NCBI GenBank assembly: GCA_910579595.1
Contig: CAJTVM010000041.1
Coordinates: 1 to 24,651 of the forward strand
Reading direction: 5' to 3'
Source of the DNA: an uncultured Oscillospiraceae bacterium
GTDB taxonomy: Bacteria > Bacillota > Clostridia > Oscillospirales > Oscillospiraceae
DNA: 24,651 nt
How positions within the stretch are numbered: the stretch's first letter is position 1; every line of letters starts with the position of its first letter. Below are positions 7,653 to 14,664 of the stretch, one piece after another. The position numbers were made by a program, and so were the translations under genes. Below the pieces are notes generated by a model. It saw only the letters and a program-made list of their open reading frames with translations. It made no database searches and was not told the origin of the DNA.

Positions 7653-8818
7653 TGGACTACAGCAAACTCATGTGCCAGAGGGTGCAGGACATCCAGCCCT
7701 CCGGCATCCGCAAATACTTTGACCTGCTCCAGGGCATGGAGGGAGGCATCTCCCTTGGCATCGGCGAACCGGATTTCCAAACCCCCTGGCATATCCGGGA
7801 CGCGGGCATCTTCTCTCTGGAAAAGGGCTTTACCAAGTACACCCCCAACGCGGGCCTTTCCGATCTCCGTGCCGCCATCTCCCGGTACTTGAAGCGCCGG
7901 TTTCACCTGGAATACGCCCCGGTGGGCCAGGTGCTGGTCACTGTGGGCGGCAGCGAGGGCTTAGATCTGGCTTTCCGCTGCCTCCTGGAGCCGGGGGACG
8001 AGGTGATCATCCCCGCGCCCTCCTTTGTGTGCTATGGCCCGCTGGTGTCCATAATGCACGGCGTCCCCGTGCTGGTGGAGACCAAGGCGGAAAACGACTT
8101 CCGCCTCACCCCTGGTGAGCTGCGCGGGGCCATCACCGCCAAGACCAAGGCGCTGGTGCTCCCCTTCCCCAACAACCCCACCGGCGGGATCATGGGGCGG
8201 GAGGATCTGGAGGCCCTGGCGGGCGTGCTGCGGGGCACCGATATTATGGTCATTTCCGATGAAATTTACGCCGAGCTGACCTACGGCGGACGCCACGTCT
8301 CCATGGCCAGCATCCCCGATATGTACGAGCGCACCATCGTGGTCAACGGCTTTTCCAAGGCATACTCCATGACGGGCTGGCGGCTGGGCTATGTCTGCGG
8401 CCCCAAGCCCATCATCGCCGCCATGACCAAGCTCCACCAGTACGCCATCATGTCCGCCCCCACCACCAGCCAGTACGCCGCCATCGAGGCGCTGGACTAC
8501 GGCGACGGCGACATCGAAGCCATGCGGGACGAGTACGACGGACGCCGCCGCTTCCTGGTGGACGGCTTCCGCCGGCTGGGACTGAGCTGCTTTGAACCCC
8601 TGGGCGCGTTTTACACCTTCCCCTGCGTCAAATCCACCGGCCTGACCAGCGAGGAGTTCTGCGACAGGTTCCTGGCGGAGCAGCGGGTGGCGGTGATCCC
8701 CGGCACCGCCTTCGGCCCCGGCGGCGAGGGCTATGTCCGGGCATGCTACGCCGCGTCCATGCACGATCTGGCGGAGGCGCTGGACCGGCTGGAGAAATTC
8801 CTGTGCGGCCTGCGCTGA
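7652..8818 (+). CDS. alaT: Class I/II aminotransferase, alanine transaminase type
   Basis: Predicted 388-residue fold-type I PLP aminotransferase. It closely resembles the B. subtilis AlaT (YugH) type: the N-terminal QPSGIRKYFDL, SLGIGEPDFQTPW and YTPNAGLSDLR segments match that protein as I recall it. NNPTG is at 174-178, the PLP lysine is K236 in NGFSKAYSMTGWRLGY, and the carboxylate-binding arginine is R363 near the C-terminus. The expected reaction is pyruvate plus glutamate to alanine plus 2-oxoglutarate, in the cytoplasm. The gene starts one base inside the regulator stop codon. The thrH-like gene follows 62 bases later without an obvious terminator, although a small hairpin (TTCCCC-GGC-GGGGAA, 8844-8858) lies in the gap. 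Another amino donor specificity cannot be excluded. Confidence 0.88.
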   Translation: MDYSKLMCQRVQDIQPSGIRKYFDLLQGMEGGISLGIGEPDFQTPWHIRDAGIFSLEKGFTKYTPNAGLSDLRAAISRYLKRRFHLEYAPVGQVLVTVGGSEGLDLAFRCLLEPGDEVIIPAPSFVCYGPLVSIMHGVPVLVETKAENDFRLTPGELRGAITAKTKALVLPFPNNPTGGIMGREDLEALAGVLRGTDIMVISDEIYAELTYGGRHVSMASIPDMYERTIVVNGFSKAYSMTGWRLGYVCGPKPIIAAMTKLHQYAIMSAPTTSQYAAIEALDYGDGDIEAMRDEYDGRRRFLVDGFRRLGLSCFEPLGAFYTFPCVKSTGLTSEEFCDRFLAEQRVAVIPGTAFGPGGEGYVRACYAASMHDLAEALDRLEKFLCGLR

Positions 8819-8880
8819 CTCCTTTTTCCTGAGAATAACGCCCTTCCCCGGCGGGGAAACGGCAGAAAGAAGGAATATGT

Positions 8881-9480
8881 ATGAATATCGTCTGTTTAGA
8901 TATGGAGGGCGTCCTGGTCCCCGAGATTTGGATCGCCTTTTCCGAGGCCAGCGGCATCCCGGAGCTGCGCCGAACCACCCGGGACGAGCCGGATTACGAC
9001 AAGCTGATGGCCTACCGCCTGGACATCCTGAAGGGGCACGGCCTGGGACTGAAGGAGATCCAGGCCACCATCGCCAAAATCGACCCCCTGCCCGGTGCCA
9101 AGGCGTTCCTGGACGAGCTGCGCACCCTCACCCAAGTGGTAATTCTGAGCGACACCTTTGAGCAGTTCGCCAAGCCCCTGATGAAAAAGCTGGACTGGCC
9201 GGCCATTTTCTGCAACACCCTGGAGGTGGCACCCAGCGGCGAAATCACCGGCTACAAAATGCGCTGCGAAAAGTCCAAGCTCACCACCGTGCGGGCCCTG
9301 CAGTCCTGCGGCTTTGACACCATCGCCGCCGGGGACAGCTTTAACGACCTGGCCATGATTCAGGCCAGCCGCGCGGGCTTCCTGTTCAAGTCCACCGCCG
9401 CCATCAAGGCCGACTATCCCGGCATACCCGCCTACGAGGACTTCCCCGAGCTGCTTGCCGCGATCAAGGCCGCTCTGTAA
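8881..9480 (+). CDS. thrH: ThrH-like phosphoserine phosphatase / homoserine phosphotransferase
   Basis: Predicted 199-residue HAD phosphatase resembling ThrH of Pseudomonas aeruginosa along its whole length. The nucleophile is D7 in CLDMEGVLVPEIWIAF. As in ThrH, the second acidic residue of the motif is Glu (DxE) rather than the usual Asp (DxD). Motif II is ILSDTF (S90), a lysine around 131-133 fits motif III, and motif IV is GDSFND (D152, D156). ThrH dephosphorylates phosphoserine and can transfer the phosphate to homoserine. This gives a serine-forming step and ties the gene to the DUF1015 gene 46 bases downstream. AAGAAGGA at 8867-8874 supports the ATG. No serA or serC is in the window. 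Confidence 0.9.
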   Translation: MNIVCLDMEGVLVPEIWIAFSEASGIPELRRTTRDEPDYDKLMAYRLDILKGHGLGLKEIQATIAKIDPLPGAKAFLDELRTLTQVVILSDTFEQFAKPLMKKLDWPAIFCNTLEVAPSGEITGYKMRCEKSKLTTVRALQSCGFDTIAAGDSFNDLAMIQASRAGFLFKSTAAIKADYPGIPAYEDFPELLAAIKAAL

Positions 9481-9526
9481 CCAACAAACCGTATTTGCCC
9501 TGATTTTTAGAAAGGAGTTTTCCGCT

Positions 9527-10816
9527 ATGGCAAACACCTTTGACAATCTGCCTTTCAAGCCCGCCGACATCCTGCTTCCTCAAGGCTGCGACTACGACAA
9601 GTGGTCGGTGGTGGCCTGCGACCAATACACCTCCCAGCCAGAGTACTGGCAAAGGGTGGAGGAGCGGGTGGGCCGCGCCCCCTCCGCCCTGCGGCTGATC
9701 CTACCCGAGAGCAGTCTGGACGGGCCACAGGTAGAGATGGACATCATGGACATCAACGCTACCATGGCCCGGTATGTCCGGGAGGGCCAGTTCAAAACCC
9801 TGCCGGGGGCCATGATCTACGTAGAGCGCACCCTGTTTGACGGCCGTATCCGCCGGGGGCTGGTGGGCATGGCGGATCTCACCGCCTACGACTACGAGCC
9901 GGGTTCCGACGCCCTGATCCGCGCCACCGAAGGGGTGGTCATGTCCCGCATCCCGCCCCGGGTGGCGGTGCGCAAAAACGCCCCTATCGAGCTGCCCCAC
10001 GCCATGCTGCTCACCGATGACCCCGGACGCACCGTCATTGAGCCTCTCTCCGCCCAAACGGACGGCATGGAGCCGCTGTACGACTTCGACCTGATGGAGC
10101 AGGGCGGGCACATAAAGGGCTGGCGGCTCACCGGCAAGCAGCTGGAACAGGTGGCGGACGCGCTGTCCGCTCTGGCGGATCCCGCCGCTTTCAGCGCCCG
10201 GTATGGCGCGGAAAACCAGCCTGTGATGCTGTTTGCCGTGGGCGACGGCAACCATTCCCTGGCCACCGCCAAAGAGTGCTATGAGCGGCAGAAGCGGCTC
10301 ATGCCCCCGGAGAAGTGGGACACCCTCCCCGCCCGCTGCGCCCTGTGTGAGCTGGTGAACCTCCACGATGACAGTCTGGAGTTTGAGCCCATCCACCGGG
10401 TGGTGTTCCACACCGACCCCGAGGCCCTGCTGGACGCCCTGGTACGCCGCTATCCTGGCGCCCGCCGGGGAAAGGACGCGGAGGGGGACGGCCTACCCCT
10501 GCGGTACGTGTGCGCCCAGTCGGAGGGGGTTATCACTCTGCCCCGATCCTCGGCCCAGCTGGCCGTGGGTGCGCTCCAGAACTTCCTTGACGACTACCTG
10601 ATGGAGAACAAGGGCCGGGTAGATTACATCCACGGCGAGGACGTGGCCCGGGAATTTGCCGCCCGCCCCGGCGACATCGCCTTTCTGATGCCTCCCATGG
10701 CGAAGGAGGATCTGTTTCCCTCCGTCGTCCACGACGGCGTTCTGCCCCGCAAGACCTTCTCCATGGGTGAGGCCCACGACAAGCGTTTCTATTTGGAGGC
10801 CCGGAAAATACGATAA
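9527..10816 (+). CDS. DUF1015 protein, possible serine-metabolism kinase
   Basis: Predicted 429-residue DUF1015-family protein, roughly normal length for the family. The start at ATG 9527 is set by AGAAAGGAG at about 9509-9517. The segment CDQYTSQPEYW (about 31-41) and the loop FAVGDGNHSLATAK (about 236-249, D240-G-N-H243) are the clearest family marks. In other clostridia DUF1015 genes sit with serC and serA and have been annotated as ParB-related. The DGNH loop recalls the DGxHR-like loop of ParB/sulfiredoxin-fold serine kinases such as SerK and SbnI. A role in phosphorylating free serine or handling phosphoserine is therefore my inference; no function is proven here. The upstream neighbour is thrH. 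A strong terminator follows, which closes the alaR-alaT-thrH-DUF1015 run. Confidence 0.85.
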   Translation: MANTFDNLPFKPADILLPQGCDYDKWSVVACDQYTSQPEYWQRVEERVGRAPSALRLILPESSLDGPQVEMDIMDINATMARYVREGQFKTLPGAMIYVERTLFDGRIRRGLVGMADLTAYDYEPGSDALIRATEGVVMSRIPPRVAVRKNAPIELPHAMLLTDDPGRTVIEPLSAQTDGMEPLYDFDLMEQGGHIKGWRLTGKQLEQVADALSALADPAAFSARYGAENQPVMLFAVGDGNHSLATAKECYERQKRLMPPEKWDTLPARCALCELVNLHDDSLEFEPIHRVVFHTDPEALLDALVRRYPGARRGKDAEGDGLPLRYVCAQSEGVITLPRSSAQLAVGALQNFLDDYLMENKGRVDYIHGEDVAREFAARPGDIAFLMPPMAKEDLFPSVVHDGVLPRKTFSMGEAHDKRFYLEARKIR

Positions 10817-10824
10817 AGCAGCCT

Positions 10825-10875
10825 GCGCCCCCAATCCGGCACATTCCGTGCCCGAACGTTGGGGGCGCTTTTGTT
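10825..10875 (+). terminator. Intrinsic terminator after the DUF1015 gene
   Basis: 10-bp stem GCGCCCCCAA (10825-10834) with TTGGGGGCGC (10859-10868), an inner GGCAC/GTGCC helix, then TTTTGTT. Confidence 0.93.
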
Positions 10876-10889
10876 CACAAATTATGGCA

Positions 10890-10918
10890 TGGACTTTTTT
10901 CCTGTGCTGTGCTAAAAT
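10890..10918 (+). promoter_or_regulatory. Sigma-A-type promoter of the glycosyltransferase gene
   Basis: TGGACT (10890-10895), 17-bp spacer, TAAAAT (10913-10918), directly after the preceding terminator. The in-frame ATG at 10939 would lie about 14 bases from the transcript start with no ribosome site, which favours the GTG at 10975. Confidence 0.55.
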
Positions 10919-10974
10919 GGTTGGGATAATGGATAGGTATGCCAAGCGGGCGTACCGTGAGAGGAGCGAAAGCC

Positions 10975-11697
10975 GTGCGCGTGGACGTACTGGGCGTGGC
11001 CTTTGACAATGTGACCATGGACGAGGCCGTGGACAAGGCCATGGCCTTTTTAGAGGAGGACGGCCCCCATCTGGTGGCCACCCCCAACCCGGAGCTGGTG
11101 CAGCGGGCCAGCAAAGACCCCGAGTTCGCCGAAATCCTGGGCAAAGCGGATCTGGTCATTCCCGACGGGGTGGGGGTGATGTACGCCGCCAAAATCCTGG
11201 GCAGGCCGCTGAAGGCCCGTGTGCCCGGCATCGACTTTGCTTCCAACCTGATGAAGCGCATGGCGGAGACGGACAAGCGCCTGTTCCTGCTGGGGGCCGC
11301 CCCCGGCGTGGCGGAGCAGGCCGCCGTCAATTTGCAGGCGTCCTATCCCGGCCTGGTGGTGTGCGGCGCCCACGACGGCTACTTCAAAGAGGACGGCCCG
11401 GTGGCCCAGGCGGTGCGGGAGGCCCGCGCCGACGTGGTGTTCGTCTGTCTGGGCGCCCCTAAGCAGGAGAAGTGGGCCACCGCCAACGGCGCGTCCGCCG
11501 GGGCAAAGCTGTACATCGGCCTGGGGGGATCCCTGGACGTGTTCGCGGGCAAGGTGGAGCGCGCCCCGGAGAAGTTCCAGAAGCTGGGGCTGGAGTGGCT
11601 CTACCGTCTGATGAAGCAGCCCTCCCGGATCGGGCGGATGGCAAAGCTGCCGCTGTTTCTGGTGTCGGCGGCGGGGGCCCGGGTGCGTGGGAAGTAA
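10975..11697 (+). CDS. WecB/TagA/CpsF-family glycosyltransferase
   Basis: Predicted 240-residue GT26 enzyme. The family transfers N-acetylmannosamine(-uronate) or a similar sugar to an undecaprenyl-linked acceptor for wall teichoic acid or other surface glycans at the inner face of the membrane. Visible motifs are ATPNPELV (35-42), PDGVGV (63-68) with D64 matching the catalytic Asp of TagA, LGAPKQEKW (159-167), and GGSLDVFAGKVERAPEK followed by LGLEWLYRL. The GTG start is preceded by GAGAGGAGCG with AGGAG ending 10 bases before it; the usual family length fits. No other glycan-assembly gene is adjacent, so whether it makes teichoic acid is unknown. The C-terminal basic, hydrophobic tail (about 205-240) fits the membrane-targeting appendage described for TagA. 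Confidence 0.9.
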   Translation: MRVDVLGVAFDNVTMDEAVDKAMAFLEEDGPHLVATPNPELVQRASKDPEFAEILGKADLVIPDGVGVMYAAKILGRPLKARVPGIDFASNLMKRMAETDKRLFLLGAAPGVAEQAAVNLQASYPGLVVCGAHDGYFKEDGPVAQAVREARADVVFVCLGAPKQEKWATANGASAGAKLYIGLGGSLDVFAGKVERAPEKFQKLGLEWLYRLMKQPSRIGRMAKLPLFLVSAAGARVRGK

Positions 11698-11753
11698 AGG
11701 AACAGGTAATTTTTCCTTAAAAGTATATTAAAACCCTTGAAAGGTGGATTTTT

Positions 11754-12311
11754 ATGGTTTATATTTTGCTGGGTGAAGGCTTTGAGGAGGCCGAAGCCCT
11801 GGTGACGGCGGATGTACTGCGCCGGGCGGAGCTTCCCGTCTGCCTCGCGGGCATCGGCGGGGAGATGGTTACTGGGTCCCACAACATTGTGGTAAAGTCC
11901 GACAAGGCTGTGGAGGGCATCACGCTGTCAGCGGGGGACATGGTAGTGCTCCCCGGCGGCATGGGAGGCGTGGCCTCCATCGAAAACAGCCAGACCGCCA
12001 TGGCCCTGGCCCGCCAGGCCCGTGAGGACCCAGCGTTGTGGCTGGCCGCCATCTGCGCCGCCCCCACCCTGCTGGCCCGGGCGGGTCTGCTTGGTTCCGG
12101 CGTCCACGCCGTGTGCTATCCCGGCATGGAGGACGAGCTGTCCGCCGCCGGGGCCGTCCCCCAGATGGATCGGCCCGTGGTTGCCGAGGGGAGCCTGATC
12201 ACCGGGCGGGGCCCCGGCGCGGCCTTTGACTTTGGGCTGGCCCTGGTGGAGGCGCTGGCCGGGGCGGAGACGGCGGAACAGATCCGCGCGGGGCTGCACT
12301 ACGGCTCATGA
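11754..12311 (+). CDS. DJ-1/PfpI-family protein (glyoxalase III / deglycase-like)
   Basis: Predicted 185-residue single-domain DJ-1 superfamily protein. The conserved Glu is E14 in LLGEGFEEAEAL (equivalent to E18 of human DJ-1) and the nucleophilic cysteine is C101 in AAICAAPTLLA, on the nucleophile elbow. The segment CYPGMED matches the common bacterial form in which the DJ-1 His-Pro is Tyr-Pro. Members have been linked to oxidative or carbonyl stress defence, glyoxal removal and, disputedly, protein deglycation. AAAGGTGG at 11740-11747 precedes the ATG. The short upstream gap is AT-rich. Its ATGA overlap with the cyclo-ligase gene shows they are co-translated. The exact substrate cannot be told. 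Confidence 0.9.
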   Translation: MVYILLGEGFEEAEALVTADVLRRAELPVCLAGIGGEMVTGSHNIVVKSDKAVEGITLSAGDMVVLPGGMGGVASIENSQTAMALARQAREDPALWLAAICAAPTLLARAGLLGSGVHAVCYPGMEDELSAAGAVPQMDRPVVAEGSLITGRGPGAAFDFGLALVEALAGAETAEQIRAGLHYGS

Positions 12312-12835
12312 CCACAAAGGAACGCAAGGAAGAACTGCGCCGCCATGCCGCCACCCTGCCCCAGGTGGAGGCCGGGCCGCTGTTTGATCGCTTCTTAGCC
12401 CTCCCACAGGTGGAGGGGGCGGACACCGTGCTGGTGTTCTACGGCACCGGACGGGAGCCGGATACGGCGCCCCTGATCCATGCCCTGCTGGAGCGGGGCA
12501 AGCGGGTGGCCCTGCCCGTGGTCCTACCCCACCGGGGCATGGAGGCCCGGCAGGTGCTGGATCCCGATAAGCTGATTCCCAACCGCTACGGCATCCCGGA
12601 GCCGGATGAAACCTGCCCCGTCATTCCAAAGGATCAGATCGCCGTGGCCCTGATCCCCCACCTGATGGTAGACCGGGATGGCTACCGTCTGGGCTGGGGC
12701 GGGGGATATTACGATAGATGGCTGGTGGACTATTCCGGCTTTACCGTATGCGTGTGCCGCCACGGACGGCTGGTGGAACATATGCCCCGGGAGGAATTTG
12801 ACATCCCGGTGAAGCTCGTCCTATTTGAGGAATAG
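12308..12835 (+). CDS. 5-formyltetrahydrofolate cyclo-ligase
   Basis: Predicted 175-residue MTHFS (YgfA/FthC family), which converts 5-formyl-THF with ATP to 5,10-methenyl-THF and so returns a storage folate to one-carbon metabolism. The hallmark GYRLGWGGGYYDRWL is at 125-139 (family pattern RLGxGGGYYDR), and the N-terminal KEELRRH provides the expected basic helix. It overlaps the DJ-1 gene by four bases (ATGA). The segment IPHLMVDRDGYRLG replaces the commoner VPGLAFD-type lead-in but keeps the Asp. The gene is followed by a GC-rich hairpin and faces the minus-strand Cys-rich gene. Confidence 0.94.
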   Translation: MTTKERKEELRRHAATLPQVEAGPLFDRFLALPQVEGADTVLVFYGTGREPDTAPLIHALLERGKRVALPVVLPHRGMEARQVLDPDKLIPNRYGIPEPDETCPVIPKDQIAVALIPHLMVDRDGYRLGWGGGYYDRWLVDYSGFTVCVCRHGRLVEHMPREEFDIPVKLVLFEE

Positions 12836-12838
12836 GGG

Positions 12839-12880
12839 CCGGGCGGGGGGCAGCGCCCTCCGCCCGGATGGGTACTTTTT
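12839..12880 (+). terminator. Probable terminator after the cyclo-ligase gene
   Basis: 12-bp GC-rich stem CCGGGCGGGGGG (12839-12850) with CCCTCCGCCCGG (12856-12867), one G-U pair. The T5 run (12876-12880) starts 8 bases after the stem, so the site is less canonical than the others here. Confidence 0.6.
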
Positions 12881-12915
12881 ACTGCAAACAGCAGGGAGCT
12901 TCTCGCGCTTCTGGC

Positions 12916-13113
12916 TCAGCAGCAGCCGTCGTTGCAGCCGCAGCCGTTGTTGCAGCCACAGCCACAGCCGCAGTTGTTGCCGCCATTGCAGCAGCAGCAG
13001 CAATTATTGCCGCCCCAGCTGTTCCCGCCGCCGCAGCAGCAGCAGATCAGGAGAATGAGGATGATGATCCACCAGCAGCCCCCACCGAAACCACCATTGT
13101 TACCAGAACACAT
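12916..13113 (-). CDS. Tiny Cys/Gly/Asn-rich membrane protein
   Basis: 65-codon gene that reads opposite to its neighbours. The product begins MCSGNNGGFGGGC, has one hydrophobic stretch WWIIILILLI (14-23), and then an almost pure Cys/Gly/Asn tail with runs CCCC, CCCCC and alternating CGCGCGC. I count 19 Cys and 19 Gly in 65 residues. On the minus strand GAGGTGAC precedes ATG 13113 with normal spacing, which is the main evidence that it is real. The plus-strand readings through it are poly-Ala or poly-Gln shadows. It loosely recalls small Gly-rich single-helix proteins such as the YjcZ group linked to sporulation, but the Cys content is very unusual. Metal or thiol binding at the cell or spore surface is only a guess. 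It lies head-to-head with mltG. Confidence 0.75.
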   Translation of the reverse strand: MCSGNNGGFGGGCWWIIILILLICCCCGGGNSWGGNNCCCCCNGGNNCGCGCGCNNGCGCNDGCC

Positions 13114-13140
13114 GATTTTGTCACCTCACAAAGATATTCC

Positions 13141-13189
13141 CGGTCACGGAGACCGGCTCGGACGCCGCACCCGCTGCGGCGCCGGAGCC
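13141..13189. other. Two adjacent hairpins in the mltG/Cys-rich divergent region
   Basis: GGTC/GACC (13142-13145/13151-13154), then GGCTC/GAGCC (13155-13159/1385-13189 region: 13185-13189) enclosing CGCCGCA/TGCGGCG (13063 is not involved; arms are 13163-13169 and 13175-13181). There is no T-run on either side, so they do not look like terminators. They could be leader structure of the Cys-rich gene or a protein-binding site. No convincing sigma-A promoter for mltG or the small gene could be found in 13114-13317. Confidence 0.45.
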
Positions 13190-13317
13190 GAGCCCCGTGT
13201 GCCCTTTTCTGGGTCATACTATGCAGTGGGTGGAAAGTGGGTGACTGGGCCTCTTTCCCCCACCGGCTTCCGGCCCCGCTGCGTCGGGCCATCCATCCTA
13301 TGCAAGGAGTGAAGAAA

Positions 13318-14664
13318 ATGCGAGAAGGAAAACGCGCCGCGCCGCGCGGACCGAAACCGCCCAAGCACAGCCCCACCCCACCTGCCCGCAGTCCAAGATC
13401 TTCCCAGCGCGGGACTACCCCGCCCGCCTACGGGACGGGCTCTCCTCCGCCCCGCCATGAATCCGGCTGGTCCTCCCACCCGGCGGACGCTTCCCAACCC
13501 CGGCACACCCCGGTCCACCCGGTTGACGCCTCAGCGCAGTCCCGCCGCGGACCGGATCCCGCCCAGCGCCGTCCCCGGAAGTCCGCCAAACGGCGGCGCA
13601 GCGCCGGGGCGCGGATCGCCGGGGCTTTCCTGTACGTCCTGTTCGTCATCGGCCTGTCCGCCATCCTGGCCACTCTGGGCTGGGTGTGGGCCTGCGATCT
13701 GCTGGGGCTGAACAAGGAGTATGCCTCCGCCATCGTCACCATTGACGAGACTACTCAGTTCGATGACGTAGTGGATATGCTGGCCAAGGACGGACTCATC
13801 GAGTACAAGTTCCTGTTCAAGCTGTACGCCAAGTTCTCCCACGCCGAGGGCAAAATCGCCCCGGGCACCTATGAGCTGGACACCGAGATGGATTACCGGG
13901 CGCTGGTCTCCAACATGGGCTCGTCGTCCACCACCCGGCAGGAGACGGACGTCACCATCCCGGAGGGCTACACCGTCGACCAGATCTTTGCCCTGCTGGA
14001 TGAACGGGGCGTTTCCACGGTGGAAAAGCTCCAGGAAATGGCCGCCGACTACAACTACGCCTTTGACTGGCTCCAGGGCATCCCCCTGGGCGACTACCAC
14101 CGGCTGGAGGGCTACCTGTTCCCCGACACATATACCTTCCAAATGGGCGAAAACCCCAAGTATATCATCAACAAAATGCTGGTGAACTTTGACTCCAAGA
14201 TGGATGAGTATATGAGCCAGTACACCGGCGAGGGCATCCAGTATTCCCTGCACGACATCGTTACCATCGCCTCCATGATCGAAAAGGAGACGGACGGCAC
14301 CAACAACGACGAGCGCAACGACTACCGGAGCATCGCCTCCGTCATCTACAACCGTCTGGATAATCCAGGCGCGGAGACGGCGGGCTACCTCCAGATCGAC
14401 GCCACCTTGGTGTATATCAACGGCGGCAAGGTTCCCACCGAGGCGGACAAGTCCATCAACTCCCCCTATAACACCTACCTGCACCCCGGACTGCCCGCCG
14501 GACCCATCTCCAACCCCGGCATGACCTCCTTGCTGGCGGCCATGAACCCGGTGGAAAGCGGCTATTACTACTACGTCCTCAACCCGGAAACCAAACAGCA
14601 TGAGTACAGCCGCACCTACGCTGAGCATCAGGCGCTGCTGAACCAGTATGGCGGCAATGGGTAA
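13318..14664 (+). CDS. mltG: Endolytic murein transglycosylase MltG
   Basis: Predicted 448-residue YceG-like enzyme that cuts nascent glycan strands next to the membrane and so sets peptidoglycan strand length. Residues 1-97 are a disordered Pro/Arg/Ser-rich cytoplasmic tail, followed by one membrane helix (about 99-123). The outside part has LEGYLFPDTYTF (263-274), the catalytic Glu in ASMIEKETD (E322 or E324, equivalent to the VEKE motif of E. coli MltG), LQIDATLVYI (358-367, usually LQSDPTVxY) and SPYNTYLHPGLPAGPISNPG (382-401). The frame is open far upstream, but AAGGAG at 13304-13309 sets ATG 13318; the upstream reading is antisense to the Cys-rich gene. The cytoplasmic tail is longer than in E. 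coli MltG. The gene overlaps the next one by 17 bases. Confidence 0.95.
   Translation: MREGKRAAPRGPKPPKHSPTPPARSPRSSQRGTTPPAYGTGSPPPRHESGWSSHPADASQPRHTPVHPVDASAQSRRGPDPAQRRPRKSAKRRRSAGARIAGAFLYVLFVIGLSAILATLGWVWACDLLGLNKEYASAIVTIDETTQFDDVVDMLAKDGLIEYKFLFKLYAKFSHAEGKIAPGTYELDTEMDYRALVSNMGSSSTTRQETDVTIPEGYTVDQIFALLDERGVSTVEKLQEMAADYNYAFDWLQGIPLGDYHRLEGYLFPDTYTFQMGENPKYIINKMLVNFDSKMDEYMSQYTGEGIQYSLHDIVTIASMIEKETDGTNNDERNDYRSIASVIYNRLDNPGAETAGYLQIDATLVYINGGKVPTEADKSINSPYNTYLHPGLPAGPISNPGMTSLLAAMNPVESGYYYYVLNPETKQHEYSRTYAEHQALLNQYGGNG

Noticed and set aside
12916..13113. CRISPR-like or simple-repeat array
   Set aside because: The repeats are Cys and Gly codons of one short frame, with no regular repeat-spacer pattern.
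12932..13312. Plus-strand poly-Gln/Pro frame
   Set aside because: Third reading of the same GCA-rich DNA, without a ribosome site; the minus-strand frame has one.
12868..13317. N-terminal extension of mltG with a poly-Ala/Val stretch
   Set aside because: It is the antisense reading of the Cys/Gly-rich minus-strand gene, and AAGGAG sets the mltG start at 13318.
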